A stretch of 64,000 nucleotides of DNA from Undibacterium sp. 5I1 (GTDB taxonomy: Bacteria > Pseudomonadota > Gammaproteobacteria > Burkholderiales > Burkholderiaceae_D). The DNA is taken from NCBI RefSeq assembly GCF_034314085.1, contig NZ_JAVIWI010000001.1, positions 3,782,001-3,846,000 of the forward strand, read 5' to 3'. Shown in pieces: positions 17,485-26,618 of this stretch (its first letter is position 1; each line of letters opens with the position of its first letter). The notes under the pieces are model-generated. The model made no database searches and was not told the origin of the DNA. It saw nothing but the letters and a program-made list of their open reading frames with translations. The translations under genes were made by a program, and so were the position numbers.

Positions 17485-19142
17485 TGAGTTTCCTCAAGCC
17501 ATTCGAGGTAGCACACTGAGATTGGCATCTGATGTAGGGTGCAGTAGTCGATTAGTCGTTGCTGATTGTCTTGCAGACGGTCACCAGGACCTTTGACTTC
17601 AATCATGTTGTAACGCTGATCTTTTGGCCAGAACTGGATTAAATCAGGAAAGCCATTTCTGTTCGCCTTAATGTCGGACAAGAGTCGGTGAAACCAATGC
17701 CGTAGATGCTGCGCAGGGATACAGGTTAAGGCAAGATTGAGCAAGTCCTCATCTAAGGCACTCCAAAAGACAAAAGGCGATTGAATACCTTGTTTGGCTT
17801 GGTAGGTGTGACGTATGGTGGTGAGGTACTCATCAGAATCAAGCTGGACTAGGCAAGCAGCAAAGTCGCCCTGTCGTCGTTGATGGAAATCAGCACTGGT
17901 TAAATCGACTGGCCCGCGGTGGAAAGGATGGAAGAATGCACCCGGGATAGGCTTAAAAATAGCTGTCCAACAAAGCAAGCCAAATAGCGAATTGATCAGC
18001 GTATTCTCAACATAGTAGACCGGTGCTTCTTCTTGCATCATATGATCTTTAACGACGCCTTCGACGTAAAACGACGTGTCGGGACACGGTAGTCGGAGTG
18101 TAATGATGTCGGCTTTAGACATCGTTGGTGTCACTGGTTTCTGATGGCCTAGCTTACGATTCAGGCGTGGCGCACTACGCTGTAGCTGCTGGAGTTCGGC
18201 ATCACTCTCAGGCGCGCTAAGGGCCTCGTTGAGAAGCTGTAATGCAGCGGCACTTTGCCCTGTCTTTTCTAATACGCGGATGGTACGCAGCCTGGTTCCT
18301 GGATAACGACTCATCTCATAAACAGCTAATGCTTGAGCCCAGTCTTTTTGCTTTTCTGCTTGTTGTCCCAGCTGGAACAGGAGCTTATCGCGCCGTCGAT
18401 TGATCCAGTCATTCTCGCTAGTGGTCTTTGCTAACTCACCGAGTACCAGTGCAATGGGTTCTTCCGCATGAAACAATTCGCGACAGGCTTGTAAGGCAAT
18501 GTAATCCTCGATATCACGACGCGTTTGAAATCCTCGCGACGCCATTGAGAATGGGATTGCCTCATAGCGATAAATACCGAGATCAGATAAGACGAATTCT
18601 GACCAATCTTGCTGCCAATTACCAAAGAAGATCAGGCGCAAGCGGTCACAGAGGGCTTTGTTCTGGATGTGCACTACTGATTCTTTTGAGGAAGGATGCC
18701 AGGCGGAGAATACCTTTGCTTGGGTGCTAACGCCGGGAAGATGGCCACGAAGATAGTCAAGTTGTTCTGCCTTGCGGAGCTGTTTAATTGGTCTGGTGAG
18801 TGAGAATACGGCAACAATTTCTGGCTTTTGTAGAAGCTCAAAAAGCTGGTCTAACGTCAATATCGGATCAGGGTTAATCCATCCTGTTTTGATCAAAGGC
18901 AACATCGCTTGATGTGTGTCACCTATCTCAGGATAGCTCAGTTTGCTTTGACGAAAATAGTCGCCTTTACGCATGACCATGCGAACAAATAAGGCTTGGG
19001 ATACTTGTGGCAAGTTACCGAAATCTGCAATGAACGTGCGCTCTTCAGGAATTAAAACATCATCGTATCGTTCACTGACCCAATCCAGTACTAGTTGGAA
19101 GTTACACAGGTAGTACAGCGGGTTTGGTAAGACTTGCTTCAT
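17481..19142 (-). CDS. FAN1-like VRR-NUC structure-specific nuclease
   Basis: A 553-residue protein. The C-terminus is a VRR-NUC nuclease: GFPDLIQFW (catalytic Asp), then IEVKGPGDRLQDNQQ (Glu, Lys, Gln). The middle is helical and the N-terminus PLYYLCNFQLVLDWV matches the start of bacterial FAN1 homologues, which cleave 5' flaps and help unhook interstrand crosslinks. The start is placed at ATG 19142 for three reasons: homologues begin about here, a LexA-type operator lies just upstream (19164-19179), and that operator would otherwise be inside the gene. The competing GTG 19223 has a fair Shine-Dalgarno (GAGGAG) and would add 27 residues. Pairing with a DinG-like helicase is a recurrent arrangement. 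Confidence 0.85.
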   Translation of the reverse strand: MKQVLPNPLYYLCNFQLVLDWVSERYDDVLIPEERTFIADFGNLPQVSQALFVRMVMRKGDYFRQSKLSYPEIGDTHQAMLPLIKTGWINPDPILTLDQLFELLQKPEIVAVFSLTRPIKQLRKAEQLDYLRGHLPGVSTQAKVFSAWHPSSKESVVHIQNKALCDRLRLIFFGNWQQDWSEFVLSDLGIYRYEAIPFSMASRGFQTRRDIEDYIALQACRELFHAEEPIALVLGELAKTTSENDWINRRRDKLLFQLGQQAEKQKDWAQALAVYEMSRYPGTRLRTIRVLEKTGQSAAALQLLNEALSAPESDAELQQLQRSAPRLNRKLGHQKPVTPTMSKADIITLRLPCPDTSFYVEGVVKDHMMQEEAPVYYVENTLINSLFGLLCWTAIFKPIPGAFFHPFHRGPVDLTSADFHQRRQGDFAACLVQLDSDEYLTTIRHTYQAKQGIQSPFVFWSALDEDLLNLALTCIPAQHLRHWFHRLLSDIKANRNGFPDLIQFWPKDQRYNMIEVKGPGDRLQDNQQRLIDYCTLHQMPISVCYLEWLEETQ

Positions 19143-19163
19143 TGCGGGATGTAGATATTTTAA

Positions 19164-19179
19164 CTGTATATGCATACAG
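19164..19179 (-). promoter_or_regulatory. LexA (SOS) box
   Basis: CTGTATATGCATACAG fits the LexA consensus CTGT-N8-ACAG exactly and is nearly palindromic. It lies 22 bp upstream of ATG 19142. A TAAAAT sequence between the box and the ATG could be the -10 element. This implies DNA-damage induction of the nuclease-helicase operon. Confidence 0.75.
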
Positions 19180-19223
19180 TTTATCTGTTTACCTTGGAGT
19201 TTGATAGTGACTGTTATATGCAC

Positions 19224-19635
19224 TGGACTCCTCTTATTCTTTATGTGTGTTTAAATCAAATCGTTGATTCAAAATTAATGCCCTGGAAACGACTTAGAAT
19301 TTCTAAAAACACAACTTAAGTTAAGTTAAATTAATAATGGTGAGATTGTTTTAAGAACAGACTAATCCTATTAGCCGGCTCTCCAAATCGTTGCAAGCGC
19401 CGTGAGAGAGATTAATACTGAACACTTTGACCATCGGTTTAGAAAGTTAAGGATGGGAGAAGGATATTGATGATCGCGCTTTAATTCAGATGGAATCTAA
19501 AGCCCTGGGCGGCACAGGATGCTGTATCTGTAAGGAGAAGTACAATTGCTAAATTTCGGTTTAACTACAATGCAATGGGGCGCGACGGTCGTCACTTTTA
19601 GTTGCGTCGACCGGTTGAAATTACCACAGTTATCT
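19224..19635. other. Intergenic region upstream of the nuclease operon
   Basis: A 412-bp gap between two minus-strand units. It has the AT-rich segment ACTTAAGTTAAGTTAAATTA (about 19314-19333). I see no gene, RNA or convincing terminator in it. Confidence 0.5.
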
Positions 19636-20709
19636 TTAAAAACGAGCCACGACCGTAAGAGCTCGTTCAACATCGGATTGATTTATGTCGAGATGTGTCA
19701 CCCAACGGATGCGTCTGATAGGACCAACTTTGCTTTTTTGAATGCCGCTTGTCACACGAATATTGTTCTCTGCCAAATATGGCAAAAAGACGCTTGCGAC
19801 ATCGCTGGCAACATCCATAAACAATATATTTGTATGTGCAGGATGGACGACAGTCGAGCTTTCATTCAGTCTGGCATGAGTGCGGATAATCTCTTTTAGT
19901 CCGTTCGACAACATCGACGCATTTGCATGGTCATCAGTCAATCTTTGAACATTATTTTCTAGTGCATATATACCGGCTGCCGCCAATATTCCAGCTTGAC
20001 GCATACCACCACCGAGCATTTTTCGTGTGCGTTTCGCCTGCGTAATGAAAGAGGAAGAACCCAGTAATAAAGATCCTATTGGCGCACCTAAGCCCTTAGA
20101 CAAACAAAGCGAGACAGAATCGTAGGATTCGCAGATATTCTTCGCTTCCTCGATTGGATCGGTACTATTCTCTGTCGCGATCGATACTGCGGCGTTCATC
20201 AAGCGCGCGCCATCAATATGTGAGCGCAAACCATATTTTTTTGCCAGCATCTGGACATCACGCATATAAGCGAGTGGCAGAACTTTGCCACCGGTCGTGT
20301 TTTCAAGAACGATAAGCCGTGTCCTTGCAAAATGAGGATCATCGGGCTTAATCGCAGATGCAATATCGTCAAGCGCTATCGTGCCATCTGGCTGATTTTC
20401 TAAAGGTTGAGGCTGAATTGATCCGAGCACTGCCATGCCGCCAGCCTCCCAACGATAAGTGTGCCATTGTTGACCAACTATCGCTTCATCTCCACGCTGG
20501 CAATGTCCCATTAAGGCGATCAGATTGGTTTGAGTGCCACTTGGTGCAAACAGAGATGCCTCAAATCCTAGCATCTCTGCCGCCATGTCTTGTAGCCGAT
20601 TGACGGTAGGATCATCTCCATATACGTCGTCACCTAAAGGCGCGTCGGACATCGCTTGCTTCATCGCGAGTGTGGGTTGCGTTACGGTATCACTTCGAAA
20701 ATCGCCCAT
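19636..20709 (-). CDS. ltaE: Low-specificity L-threonine aldolase
   Basis: A 357-residue fold-type I PLP enzyme that cleaves L-threonine or allo-threonine to glycine and acetaldehyde. It opens with MGDFRSDTVTQPT, the family signature, followed by GDDVYGDDPTVNRLQ. LFAPSGTQTNL forms the PLP phosphate site. LHIDGAR-type HIDGARLMNA carries the PLP-pyridine aspartate, and CLSKGLGAPIG holds the Schiff-base lysine. The start at 20709 follows GGA nine bases upstream and matches the family N-terminus; the frame is open to 20793 but that extension is not family-like. It is monocistronic. Confidence 0.9.
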   Translation of the reverse strand: MGDFRSDTVTQPTLAMKQAMSDAPLGDDVYGDDPTVNRLQDMAAEMLGFEASLFAPSGTQTNLIALMGHCQRGDEAIVGQQWHTYRWEAGGMAVLGSIQPQPLENQPDGTIALDDIASAIKPDDPHFARTRLIVLENTTGGKVLPLAYMRDVQMLAKKYGLRSHIDGARLMNAAVSIATENSTDPIEEAKNICESYDSVSLCLSKGLGAPIGSLLLGSSSFITQAKRTRKMLGGGMRQAGILAAAGIYALENNVQRLTDDHANASMLSNGLKEIIRTHARLNESSTVVHPAHTNILFMDVASDVASVFLPYLAENNIRVTSGIQKSKVGPIRRIRWVTHLDINQSDVERALTVVARF

Positions 20710-21015
20710 GAATTTATTCCGATAAAAGATGGTTTGGTTTGAGACTTTTGAGTGATTGACTAGTAGATCTGTTATTTGCTGACTAGTCGTCAATTTATTG
20801 GAGAGTGCTCGACAATATCATAAGCAAAGCGAGTCGTTATCGTGACGATAAAAATAGGGAATCATACAAAAAATAGTTATTAGCCAAATACAATTTGGTT
20901 GTACTGTCCCGCTGATGTATACGCTCTAAGTGGCGATATCGGAGTACATTGACGTTTCAGTCAGCGATGTCGTAATGGCTGTTGAAACATATTTCATATC
21001 AATCTGGAGACAATA

Positions 21016-21465
21016 ATGAGACGAGTTCGTAAAGTGATTATCGCAAGTTTGTTCACATGGGCCGCCGCTATGACTGGTTGTAGCTCAAATCCAATGATGT
21101 CGAACGAGGTTGCGATCAACGGAAAATTAACAGCATCTGCCGAGACGCCATCAAATTCGAGTACCGGAACGGGTTTGCTGGCGGCGACGTTTAACAAGCA
21201 AACAAATGTTCTCAACTGGACTGTGTCCTATTCTGGGCTGACTGGCCCAGTGAAAGCAGGGCATTTTCATGGACCTGCAATTGCCGGACAAAATGCTGGT
21301 GTGGCACTGGGTTTCACCGGTAGCACTGATAGTCCAATCAAAGGCTCTGCAACATTGACTCCAGCACAAGCAGCCGATTTGTTAGCGGGCAAGTGGTACG
21401 TCAATTTACATACTGCGGCTAATCCCGGTGGTGAAGTTCGTGCTCAGGCTTTGATTGCGCAATAA
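21016..21465 (+). CDS. CHRD domain lipoprotein
   Basis: A 149-residue exported lipoprotein. The signal peptide ends in a lipobox-like MTGC, with Cys22 as the lipidated residue. The rest is one CHRD domain (about residues 35-147): INGKLTASAETPS, LNWTVSYSGLTGPVKAGHFHGP, and WYVNLHTAANPGGEVRAQ. The domain was named from chordin and its bacterial role is unknown; the His residues in GHFHGP are characteristic. GGAG at 21006-21009 precedes ATG 21016. A good intrinsic terminator follows at 21503. Confidence 0.88.
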   Translation: MRRVRKVIIASLFTWAAAMTGCSSNPMMSNEVAINGKLTASAETPSNSSTGTGLLAATFNKQTNVLNWTVSYSGLTGPVKAGHFHGPAIAGQNAGVALGFTGSTDSPIKGSATLTPAQAADLLAGKWYVNLHTAANPGGEVRAQALIAQ

Positions 21466-21502
21466 CTCAATCGGATGATGATTATTTCAAGTTGTGTCGA
21501 AT

Positions 21503-21534
21503 GTACGCGGTGAATATGCGCCGTGTACTTTTTT
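21503..21534 (+). terminator. Rho-independent terminator after CHRD gene
   Basis: GTACGCGG (21503-21510) pairs with CCGTGTAC (21521-21528) with one G-T pair, followed by six T residues. Confidence 0.75.
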
Positions 21535-21956
21535 AGGTCTTTGCCAAAAAAGATTTAAATATCCATAGCGCCTAATATGCAGTATGGATTTGTACAAAAT
21601 AGCTCAATTATGTTGTAACAGACCATTCGACACTTCGCATAAACGAGCGAGATTGCATGGGTATGGGGACGCGCTGCTCATCATAATTGATCGGCGATAT
21701 TCAATGGCATGAATTGACGGATTATATGTCTCCAGCTTTATAACCTGGCAGGTGCTTGATCCTATAATGAGGACTGAAGCATTACTCGCCTGGCAGACCG
21801 CATGGACTATTGCATTCGGGGTGGCACAGAACCTATGGCAAAAACCGATACGACTGCCATCTGTCAAATTGAAGTCAATGGATAGAATAAAGTATCGGTT
21901 GAGAAAACATTTGCGGTTTTTTACTTTACCCTCCAACTAATAACAAAATAAAAGTG
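21535..21956. other. Intergenic region, no gene recognised
   Basis: A 420-bp gap. Frames on both strands are open for 60-110 codons but show no family motifs, ribosome binding sites or coding bias. It must contain the promoter of the cupin gene. Confidence 0.4.
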
Positions 21957-22637
21957 ATGAGACACAATTCAGACTTATCTAAACGGATTGTGATCGATCC
22001 CTCAATATTACATTGGGTCGATTCACCAATCAAAGGCATTCAACGCCAATTACTAGAACGTGACGGAGAGGAAATCGCAAGAGCTACATCGATCGTGCGT
22101 TATCAGCCGGGTTCTATTTTTAAGACCCATCAACATGATTTGGGTGAGGAAATCCTTGTTCTGGATGGGGTACTTTGCGATGAATCAGGAAGCTACGGTC
22201 CGGGGACTTATATTAAAAATCCCCCTGGATCTTCACATGCGCCAAGCTCTGTGACGGGATGTACATTGTTCGTCAAATTGCGCCATCTTGATCCGGACGA
22301 TAGCCAACGTACCATAGTTGATACGGCTAGTGAGGGATGGTCTCCAGGACTTGTGCCGGGTTTGTCAGTGATGCCGCTGTCAGAGTTCAATACTCAACAT
22401 ACGGCCCTAGTACGATGGGCGCCAGGGACGCGTTTCAGTCAACACCGACACTATGGTGGTGAAGAAATCTATGTATTAGCCGGTACCTTTGAGGACGAGT
22501 TTGGAAAATATCCGGCTGGTACATGGATACGCAGTCCGCATTTGAGTATGCACAGTCCTTTTAGTGAGGAGGGATGCACTATCTTAGTCAAAACTGGGCA
22601 CTTGCCTGTCGCCGGCTCAGCAGAAACATTCGGATAA
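21957..22637 (+). CDS. Tandem cupin protein, ChrR-like
   Basis: A 226-residue protein of two similar cupin domains. Domain 1 has HQHDLGEEILVLDG and domain 2 HRHYGGEEIYVLAG; each supplies the two His and Glu of a cupin metal site, and each ends in GTYIKNPPGSSH or GTWIRSPHLSMH. This matches the cupin half of ChrR anti-sigma factors, but the N-terminal zinc-binding anti-sigma domain is absent. It may be a metal-dependent enzyme or sensor. ATG 21957 directly follows an in-frame GTG (21954); neither has a Shine-Dalgarno. It precedes two glutathione transferase genes on the same strand. Confidence 0.8.
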   Translation: MRHNSDLSKRIVIDPSILHWVDSPIKGIQRQLLERDGEEIARATSIVRYQPGSIFKTHQHDLGEEILVLDGVLCDESGSYGPGTYIKNPPGSSHAPSSVTGCTLFVKLRHLDPDDSQRTIVDTASEGWSPGLVPGLSVMPLSEFNTQHTALVRWAPGTRFSQHRHYGGEEIYVLAGTFEDEFGKYPAGTWIRSPHLSMHSPFSEEGCTILVKTGHLPVAGSAETFG

Positions 22638-22815
22638 CGCCCTTCCCAAGATATCACCAACTTTCGAACCCGTATGCATTGCGGAGAAATAGTGCACTTG
22701 CTTGGAATCAAATCGACTCAGTGAGATGCCAAAATGCTGATGCGATTGTCTTGCCCATGTGAGGTATAGTTGACCTTGGCAAATTTGAAATTATCAATTT
22801 AAGGTTATGTGTCCA

Positions 22816-23691
22816 ATGAATAACTCGTCGAATTACACACCTCCCAAAATATGGACTCCTAATACCCAGCAAACAGGACGATTTGCGAATATTAACCGCC
22901 CGACCGCAGGCTCGACTCATACCCGCGAGCTACCGGTAGGTCGTCATCCGTTGCAGCTTTATTCGCTTGGAACACCCAATGGTGTCAAGGTTACAGTGCT
23001 GCTTGAAGAGCTGCTAGCCGCCGGATTTGTAGGCGCAGAGTACGACGCCTGGTTGATCAATATCAGTGAGGGCGAGCAATTCAGTAGTGGATTCACCGAT
23101 ATCAATCCGAATTCAAAAATTCCTGTTCTGGTGGATCGCACTAATTCAAGTCCAATCCGAATTTTCGAGTCCGGTGCAATCATGATTTATCTGGCCGAGA
23201 AATTTGGCGCCTTCTTTCCTGAGGGCGCCGCCGACCGAGCGGAGTGTCTTTCATGGTTGTTCTGGCAGGTGGGGAGTGCTCCATTTCTTGGCGGTGGCTT
23301 TGGGCATTTCTATGCTTATGCGCCTGAGAAGATCGAATATGCAATTAACCGCTATGCCATGGAGGTTAAAAGACAGATGGACGTTCTTGACCGCCGGCTC
23401 GCCGAAAGTCAATTTGTTGCCGGCGATGAATATACTATTGCCGACATGGCGATTTGGCCATGGTACGGTGCATTGGCCAAAGGACAGTTGTACGAGTCAG
23501 GAGAATTCTTGCAGGTCCAGGAATATACTCATGTGCTGCGATGGACTAATCAGATTGCACAACGGCCTGCTGTAAGACGTGGACGTATGGTGAATCGTGT
23601 TTTTGGTGATCCGGCAAGTCAACTGCATGAGCGACACGATGCGAGTGATTTCGATACAAAAACGCAAGACAAATTATTTAAACCTGTCTGA
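22816..23691 (+). CDS. yghU: Glutathione S-transferase, YghU type
   Basis: A 291-residue enzyme that closely follows E. coli YghU throughout, including PVGRHPLQLYSLGTPNGVKV, NPNSKIPVL, FESGAIMIYLAEKFG, APFLGGGFGHFYAYAPEKIE and the C-terminal LHERHDASDF. YghU binds two glutathione molecules and has disulfide-bond reductase activity. The thioredoxin domain covers about residues 45-130 and the helical domain the rest. ATG 22816 aligns with the YghU start; an upstream in-frame ATG at 22807 has AAGG too close. It lies 18 bp ahead of a second GST gene, likely one transcript. Confidence 0.92.
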   Translation: MNNSSNYTPPKIWTPNTQQTGRFANINRPTAGSTHTRELPVGRHPLQLYSLGTPNGVKVTVLLEELLAAGFVGAEYDAWLINISEGEQFSSGFTDINPNSKIPVLVDRTNSSPIRIFESGAIMIYLAEKFGAFFPEGAADRAECLSWLFWQVGSAPFLGGGFGHFYAYAPEKIEYAINRYAMEVKRQMDVLDRRLAESQFVAGDEYTIADMAIWPWYGALAKGQLYESGEFLQVQEYTHVLRWTNQIAQRPAVRRGRMVNRVFGDPASQLHERHDASDFDTKTQDKLFKPV

Positions 23692-23709
23692 TCAGTGATA
23701 CACCTCTGA

Positions 23710-24357
23710 ATGGAACATCAACCCATGATGACTTTTTATGATTGCAGTACTGCCCCCAGCCCACGTCGCGCGCGAATCCTCCTTGCAGAGAAGAAGGTAG
23801 TCTACGAAACGGTTCAGGTTGATTTAAGGAGCGGAGAGCAACTCAGTGAGGCATACCGACAGATTAATCCACTCTCTACGGTTCCTGCGTTAAAAACGGA
23901 GAGCGGAATGGTATTGACTGACAATGCAGCGATCACAGCTTTTCTTGAAGCAAAGTATCCAGAGCCACCGTTGCTCGGAATAACCCCGGAAGAAAAAGCC
24001 GAGATTGCGAGTTGGAACTGGCGTGTTGAATTTGAAGGATTGCTGGCAATTGCAGAAGCAATGCGGAATAGCTCCCCTTCGATGAAGCAACGCGCTTTGC
24101 CAGGACCAGTGGACTACCAGCAGATTCCAGAACTCGCCCAAAGAGGTCTGGCGCGGGTACAGCAATTCTTCGTTACTTTGAATGATCATCTGGCAAATCG
24201 GGAGCATATTGCGACAGACCGATTCAGTATCGTCGACATTACTGCGGTAGTTACTGTCGATTTCGCCCGTGTTGTGAAGATCAAGCCTGATGACCAATAC
24301 CCCCATTTGCTACGCTGGCGCACACTGATGGCGAAGCGGGAGGCAATGTCTCTTTAG
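23710..24357 (+). CDS. Glutathione S-transferase family protein
   Basis: A 215-residue canonical GST. The N-terminal thioredoxin domain has FYDCSTAPSPRRARILLAEK, with the catalytic Ser/Cys region at about residues 10-16. It is followed by the cis-proline loop INPLSTVPAL and the gamma-glutamyl binding LTDNAAITAFL. The helical domain ends with the conserved SIVDITAV motif near residue 175. The ATG lies 18 bp after yghU, suggesting an operon of two GSTs. Substrate is unknown. Downstream lies the imuA pseudogene. Confidence 0.88.
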   Translation: MEHQPMMTFYDCSTAPSPRRARILLAEKKVVYETVQVDLRSGEQLSEAYRQINPLSTVPALKTESGMVLTDNAAITAFLEAKYPEPPLLGITPEEKAEIASWNWRVEFEGLLAIAEAMRNSSPSMKQRALPGPVDYQQIPELAQRGLARVQQFFVTLNDHLANREHIATDRFSIVDITAVVTVDFARVVKIKPDDQYPHLLRWRTLMAKREAMSL

Positions 24358-24603
24358 CCAGTATCGTCGAATTAACCTCGATGAATATAGCACCCATGTA
24401 GTCGGATGCATTTCAAAATTGATTGAACCGACATTCTGAACGCCAAAGAGATGTAATTTCCGGTCGGCGCCAACACTCACCTCATTTGAACGCGAGATCA
24501 CCTTATTTTTAAAATCAGTGCATATCCAAAATGGTTGAAATATACCGAATGTATATAAAGTATTAATTGAGTGGTTTTTGCTCCAACCAGTCCAAAGATC
24601 ATC

Positions 24604-25160
24604 ATGTCTCAAGCCAATCCATCCATAGAACAGCAAGCGAGCTAGTCTCCCTTGTTGCTTCCGGACGTCTGGCGCGCCAATGAAACGGCTTATGTCGACC
24701 CTAGACCATGACGACAGGTTTTGAGAGTTTGGAGCATGAATTACCGAATGGCGGTTGGCCGCGGTCTAATTTAATTGAGCTCTTATCACAGCAGTCCGGC
24801 ATCGGATCGACGCAGTTGCTTAAACCAATGTTAGCAAGATTGTCTCAATCACAAAAGATTGCCTTAATCCAGCCACTCTACTTACCTCAACGAATGGCTT
24901 GCCAATACTGGGGGATTGATACTTCACGACTTTTTTGGATTAAAGCTAAAAGTACGGCAGATGCTTTGTAGTCCACTGAAAAGATTTAAAAAACGCCAGC
25001 TATGGTGCAGTGATTCACCGGCAAACCAATTATCGTGCTGAATCCTTGCGCCACTTGAATCTAGCGGCACAGACAACGGATACCTGATTCTGGTTGATGC
25101 GACCGATATCCAGTGCAGGAGAAGCGTCTCCGCCACCGTTAGTCTGATGGGCAGCTGACG
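24604..25160 (+). pseudogene. imuA: imuA (SulA/RecA-like mutagenesis protein) remnant
   Basis: The pieces follow ImuA in order but in different frames. After ATG 24604 a TAG ends a short lead-in. LLLPDVWRANETAYVDPR continues in the same frame. A frameshift near 24700 leads to TTGFESLEHELPNGGWPR and IELLSQQSGIGSTQLL with WGIDTSRLFWIKAKSTADAL, ended by TAG 24969. Beyond it, further frames give AVIHRQTNYRAESLRHLNLA and a terminal PFNY. At least two stops and two frameshifts make it non-functional. ImuB and DnaE2, the usual partners, are absent. ATGTATATAAAGTATT at 24549 could be a decayed LexA site. Confidence 0.75.
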
Positions 25161-25174
25161 CATGCGCACTCCTT

Positions 25175-25900
25175 TTAATTATATTGAGCGGACCCAAAAT
25201 CGAACTCTGTCATATTATCTGATGCGGTAACCGTCCGTATTTTCCCGTCGGTCAGATACAGAATGTGGTCACCGAATACTTTTGCATCTTCCATATCGTG
25301 TGTGATCAAGATCATAGGTACTTGCAATGATTGCTGCAAAATATCTAATTCTTTTCGCATAGTCATGCGCAGGCGGGGATCAAGTGCTGCAAAAGGCTCA
25401 TCGAGCAGTAACGCTTTTGGTTCTGATATAAGCGCACGAGCCAACGCCGTTCTTTGTTTTTGCCCTCCAGATAGCTGGCTTGGAAACTGATTTGCAACTG
25501 CAGTCAACTGGAATGCATCAAGCCAATAATCCACCTTACTGTCCCGTATGTTTTCGTGCGGGTTAAGCCAGCCGTGGAATAAGCCAAACGTAATATTTTG
25601 TCTGACGTTTAGATGGGGAAACAAAGCGTAGTCTTGAAACAAATAGGCAAGATGACGTATCTGTGGAGCCAGATTAATACGATCTTTTTTGTCAAATAGA
25701 GTCTTGCTACCTAGTCGAATATATCCGTAATCTGGCTTAATTAATCCGGCGATCGCTTTTAAGGTCAGACTTTTTCCTGCACCTGATCCGCCCAGAATCA
25801 CGATACGCTGACATGATGACGTGCATTGAATATCTAGTTCAAATCTGCGATCACCTGAAGAGAATATTTTTTGTATGTGAAAATCAAAGTACATCTGCAA
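25175..25900 (-). CDS. modC: Molybdate ABC transporter ATP-binding protein, short form
   Basis: A 241-residue ABC ATPase. Walker A is GGSGAGKS (about 36-43), Q-loop YLFQDYALFPHLNV, signature LSGGQKQR, Walker B ALLLDEPFAALD and the switch His in ITHDMEDA. It ends shortly after the ATPase core, so it lacks the C-terminal TOBE/Mop domain found in ModC of about 350 residues. It is the last gene of modABC, 11 bp after modB. The start is ATG 25900 or 25894. Powers molybdate import at the inner membrane. Confidence 0.88.
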   Translation of the reverse strand: MQMYFDFHIQKIFSSGDRRFELDIQCTSSCQRIVILGGSGAGKSLTLKAIAGLIKPDYGYIRLGSKTLFDKKDRINLAPQIRHLAYLFQDYALFPHLNVRQNITFGLFHGWLNPHENIRDSKVDYWLDAFQLTAVANQFPSQLSGGQKQRTALARALISEPKALLLDEPFAALDPRLRMTMRKELDILQQSLQVPMILITHDMEDAKVFGDHILYLTDGKIRTVTASDNMTEFDFGSAQYN

Positions 25901-25911
25901 TTCCTATCCGG

Positions 25912-26586
25912 TTAAGGCCGGTTGGCAATACGGCCTGGAGCCAATCGTCCTGCCAGCAGAAGTACGGCAATACATACTGCTGAAGTCATTAATACCAATG
26001 TATTCGCTACGTCGTCTTGCCCGGCCTGCACTGCTTCATACACTGCAATCGACAAGGTTTGTGTTTTGCCAGGTATGCTGCCAGCCACCATTAAAGTTGC
26101 GCCAAATTCGCCCAAGGCTCGGGCGAATGCTAAAAGCACACCCGCTAATATTCCACGCCACGCCAGAGGTAGTGTCACCCGAAAGAAGATTGCAGTTTCC
26201 GATATGCCTAAGACTCGCGCTGCTTGTTCGAGTTGTCCATCAACCGCTTCAAACGCAGCTCGTGCAGGTTTGAATACTAAAGGGAATGCGACGATAGATG
26301 AGGCGATAACTGCGCCTTGCCAGGTAAAAATCAGGTTAATGCCAAACGTACTGTGTAGCCACTCACCCAGCCAACTGCGACGCCCCATGACTACTAGCAA
26401 GTAATAACCGAGAACAGTTGGCGGCATAACCATAGGAAGAGTGAGTAAAGTATCCAGCAAGTCGCGGCCGAAGAAGCGCATACGTGCCAGCAGATACCCG
26501 ACAGCAATGCCAGTCACCAAGTTAATTGCTGTTGCCCATCCAGCGACTTTTAACGACAACAGTAGTGCGGTCCATGCTGAATCCAT
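25912..26586 (-). CDS. modB: Molybdate ABC transporter permease
   Basis: A 224-residue inner-membrane protein with five to six hydrophobic segments. The cytoplasmic EAA loop, which docks onto ModC, reads EQAARVLGISETAIFFRVTLPLAW (about residues 140-163), and ARALGEFGATLMVAG follows, typical of ModB/CysT. DTLLTLPMVMPPTVLGYYLL marks an early helix. It lies 32 bp after modA and 11 bp before modC on the same strand. Confidence 0.93.
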   Translation of the reverse strand: MDSAWTALLLSLKVAGWATAINLVTGIAVGYLLARMRFFGRDLLDTLLTLPMVMPPTVLGYYLLVVMGRRSWLGEWLHSTFGINLIFTWQGAVIASSIVAFPLVFKPARAAFEAVDGQLEQAARVLGISETAIFFRVTLPLAWRGILAGVLLAFARALGEFGATLMVAGSIPGKTQTLSIAVYEAVQAGQDDVANTLVLMTSAVCIAVLLLAGRLAPGRIANRP

Positions 26587-26618
26587 GCTGAATCTATACG
26601 TTAAGTTAAACCTGGGAA

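Noticed and set aside
19546..19899. 117-codon plus-strand frame overlapping the threonine aldolase 3' end
   Set aside because: More than half is antisense to ltaE, a clear real gene; the rest has no motif.
21604..21936. 110-codon frame on the minus strand upstream of the cupin gene
   Set aside because: No coding bias, start signal or recognisable domain; a competing frame of similar quality exists on the plus strand.
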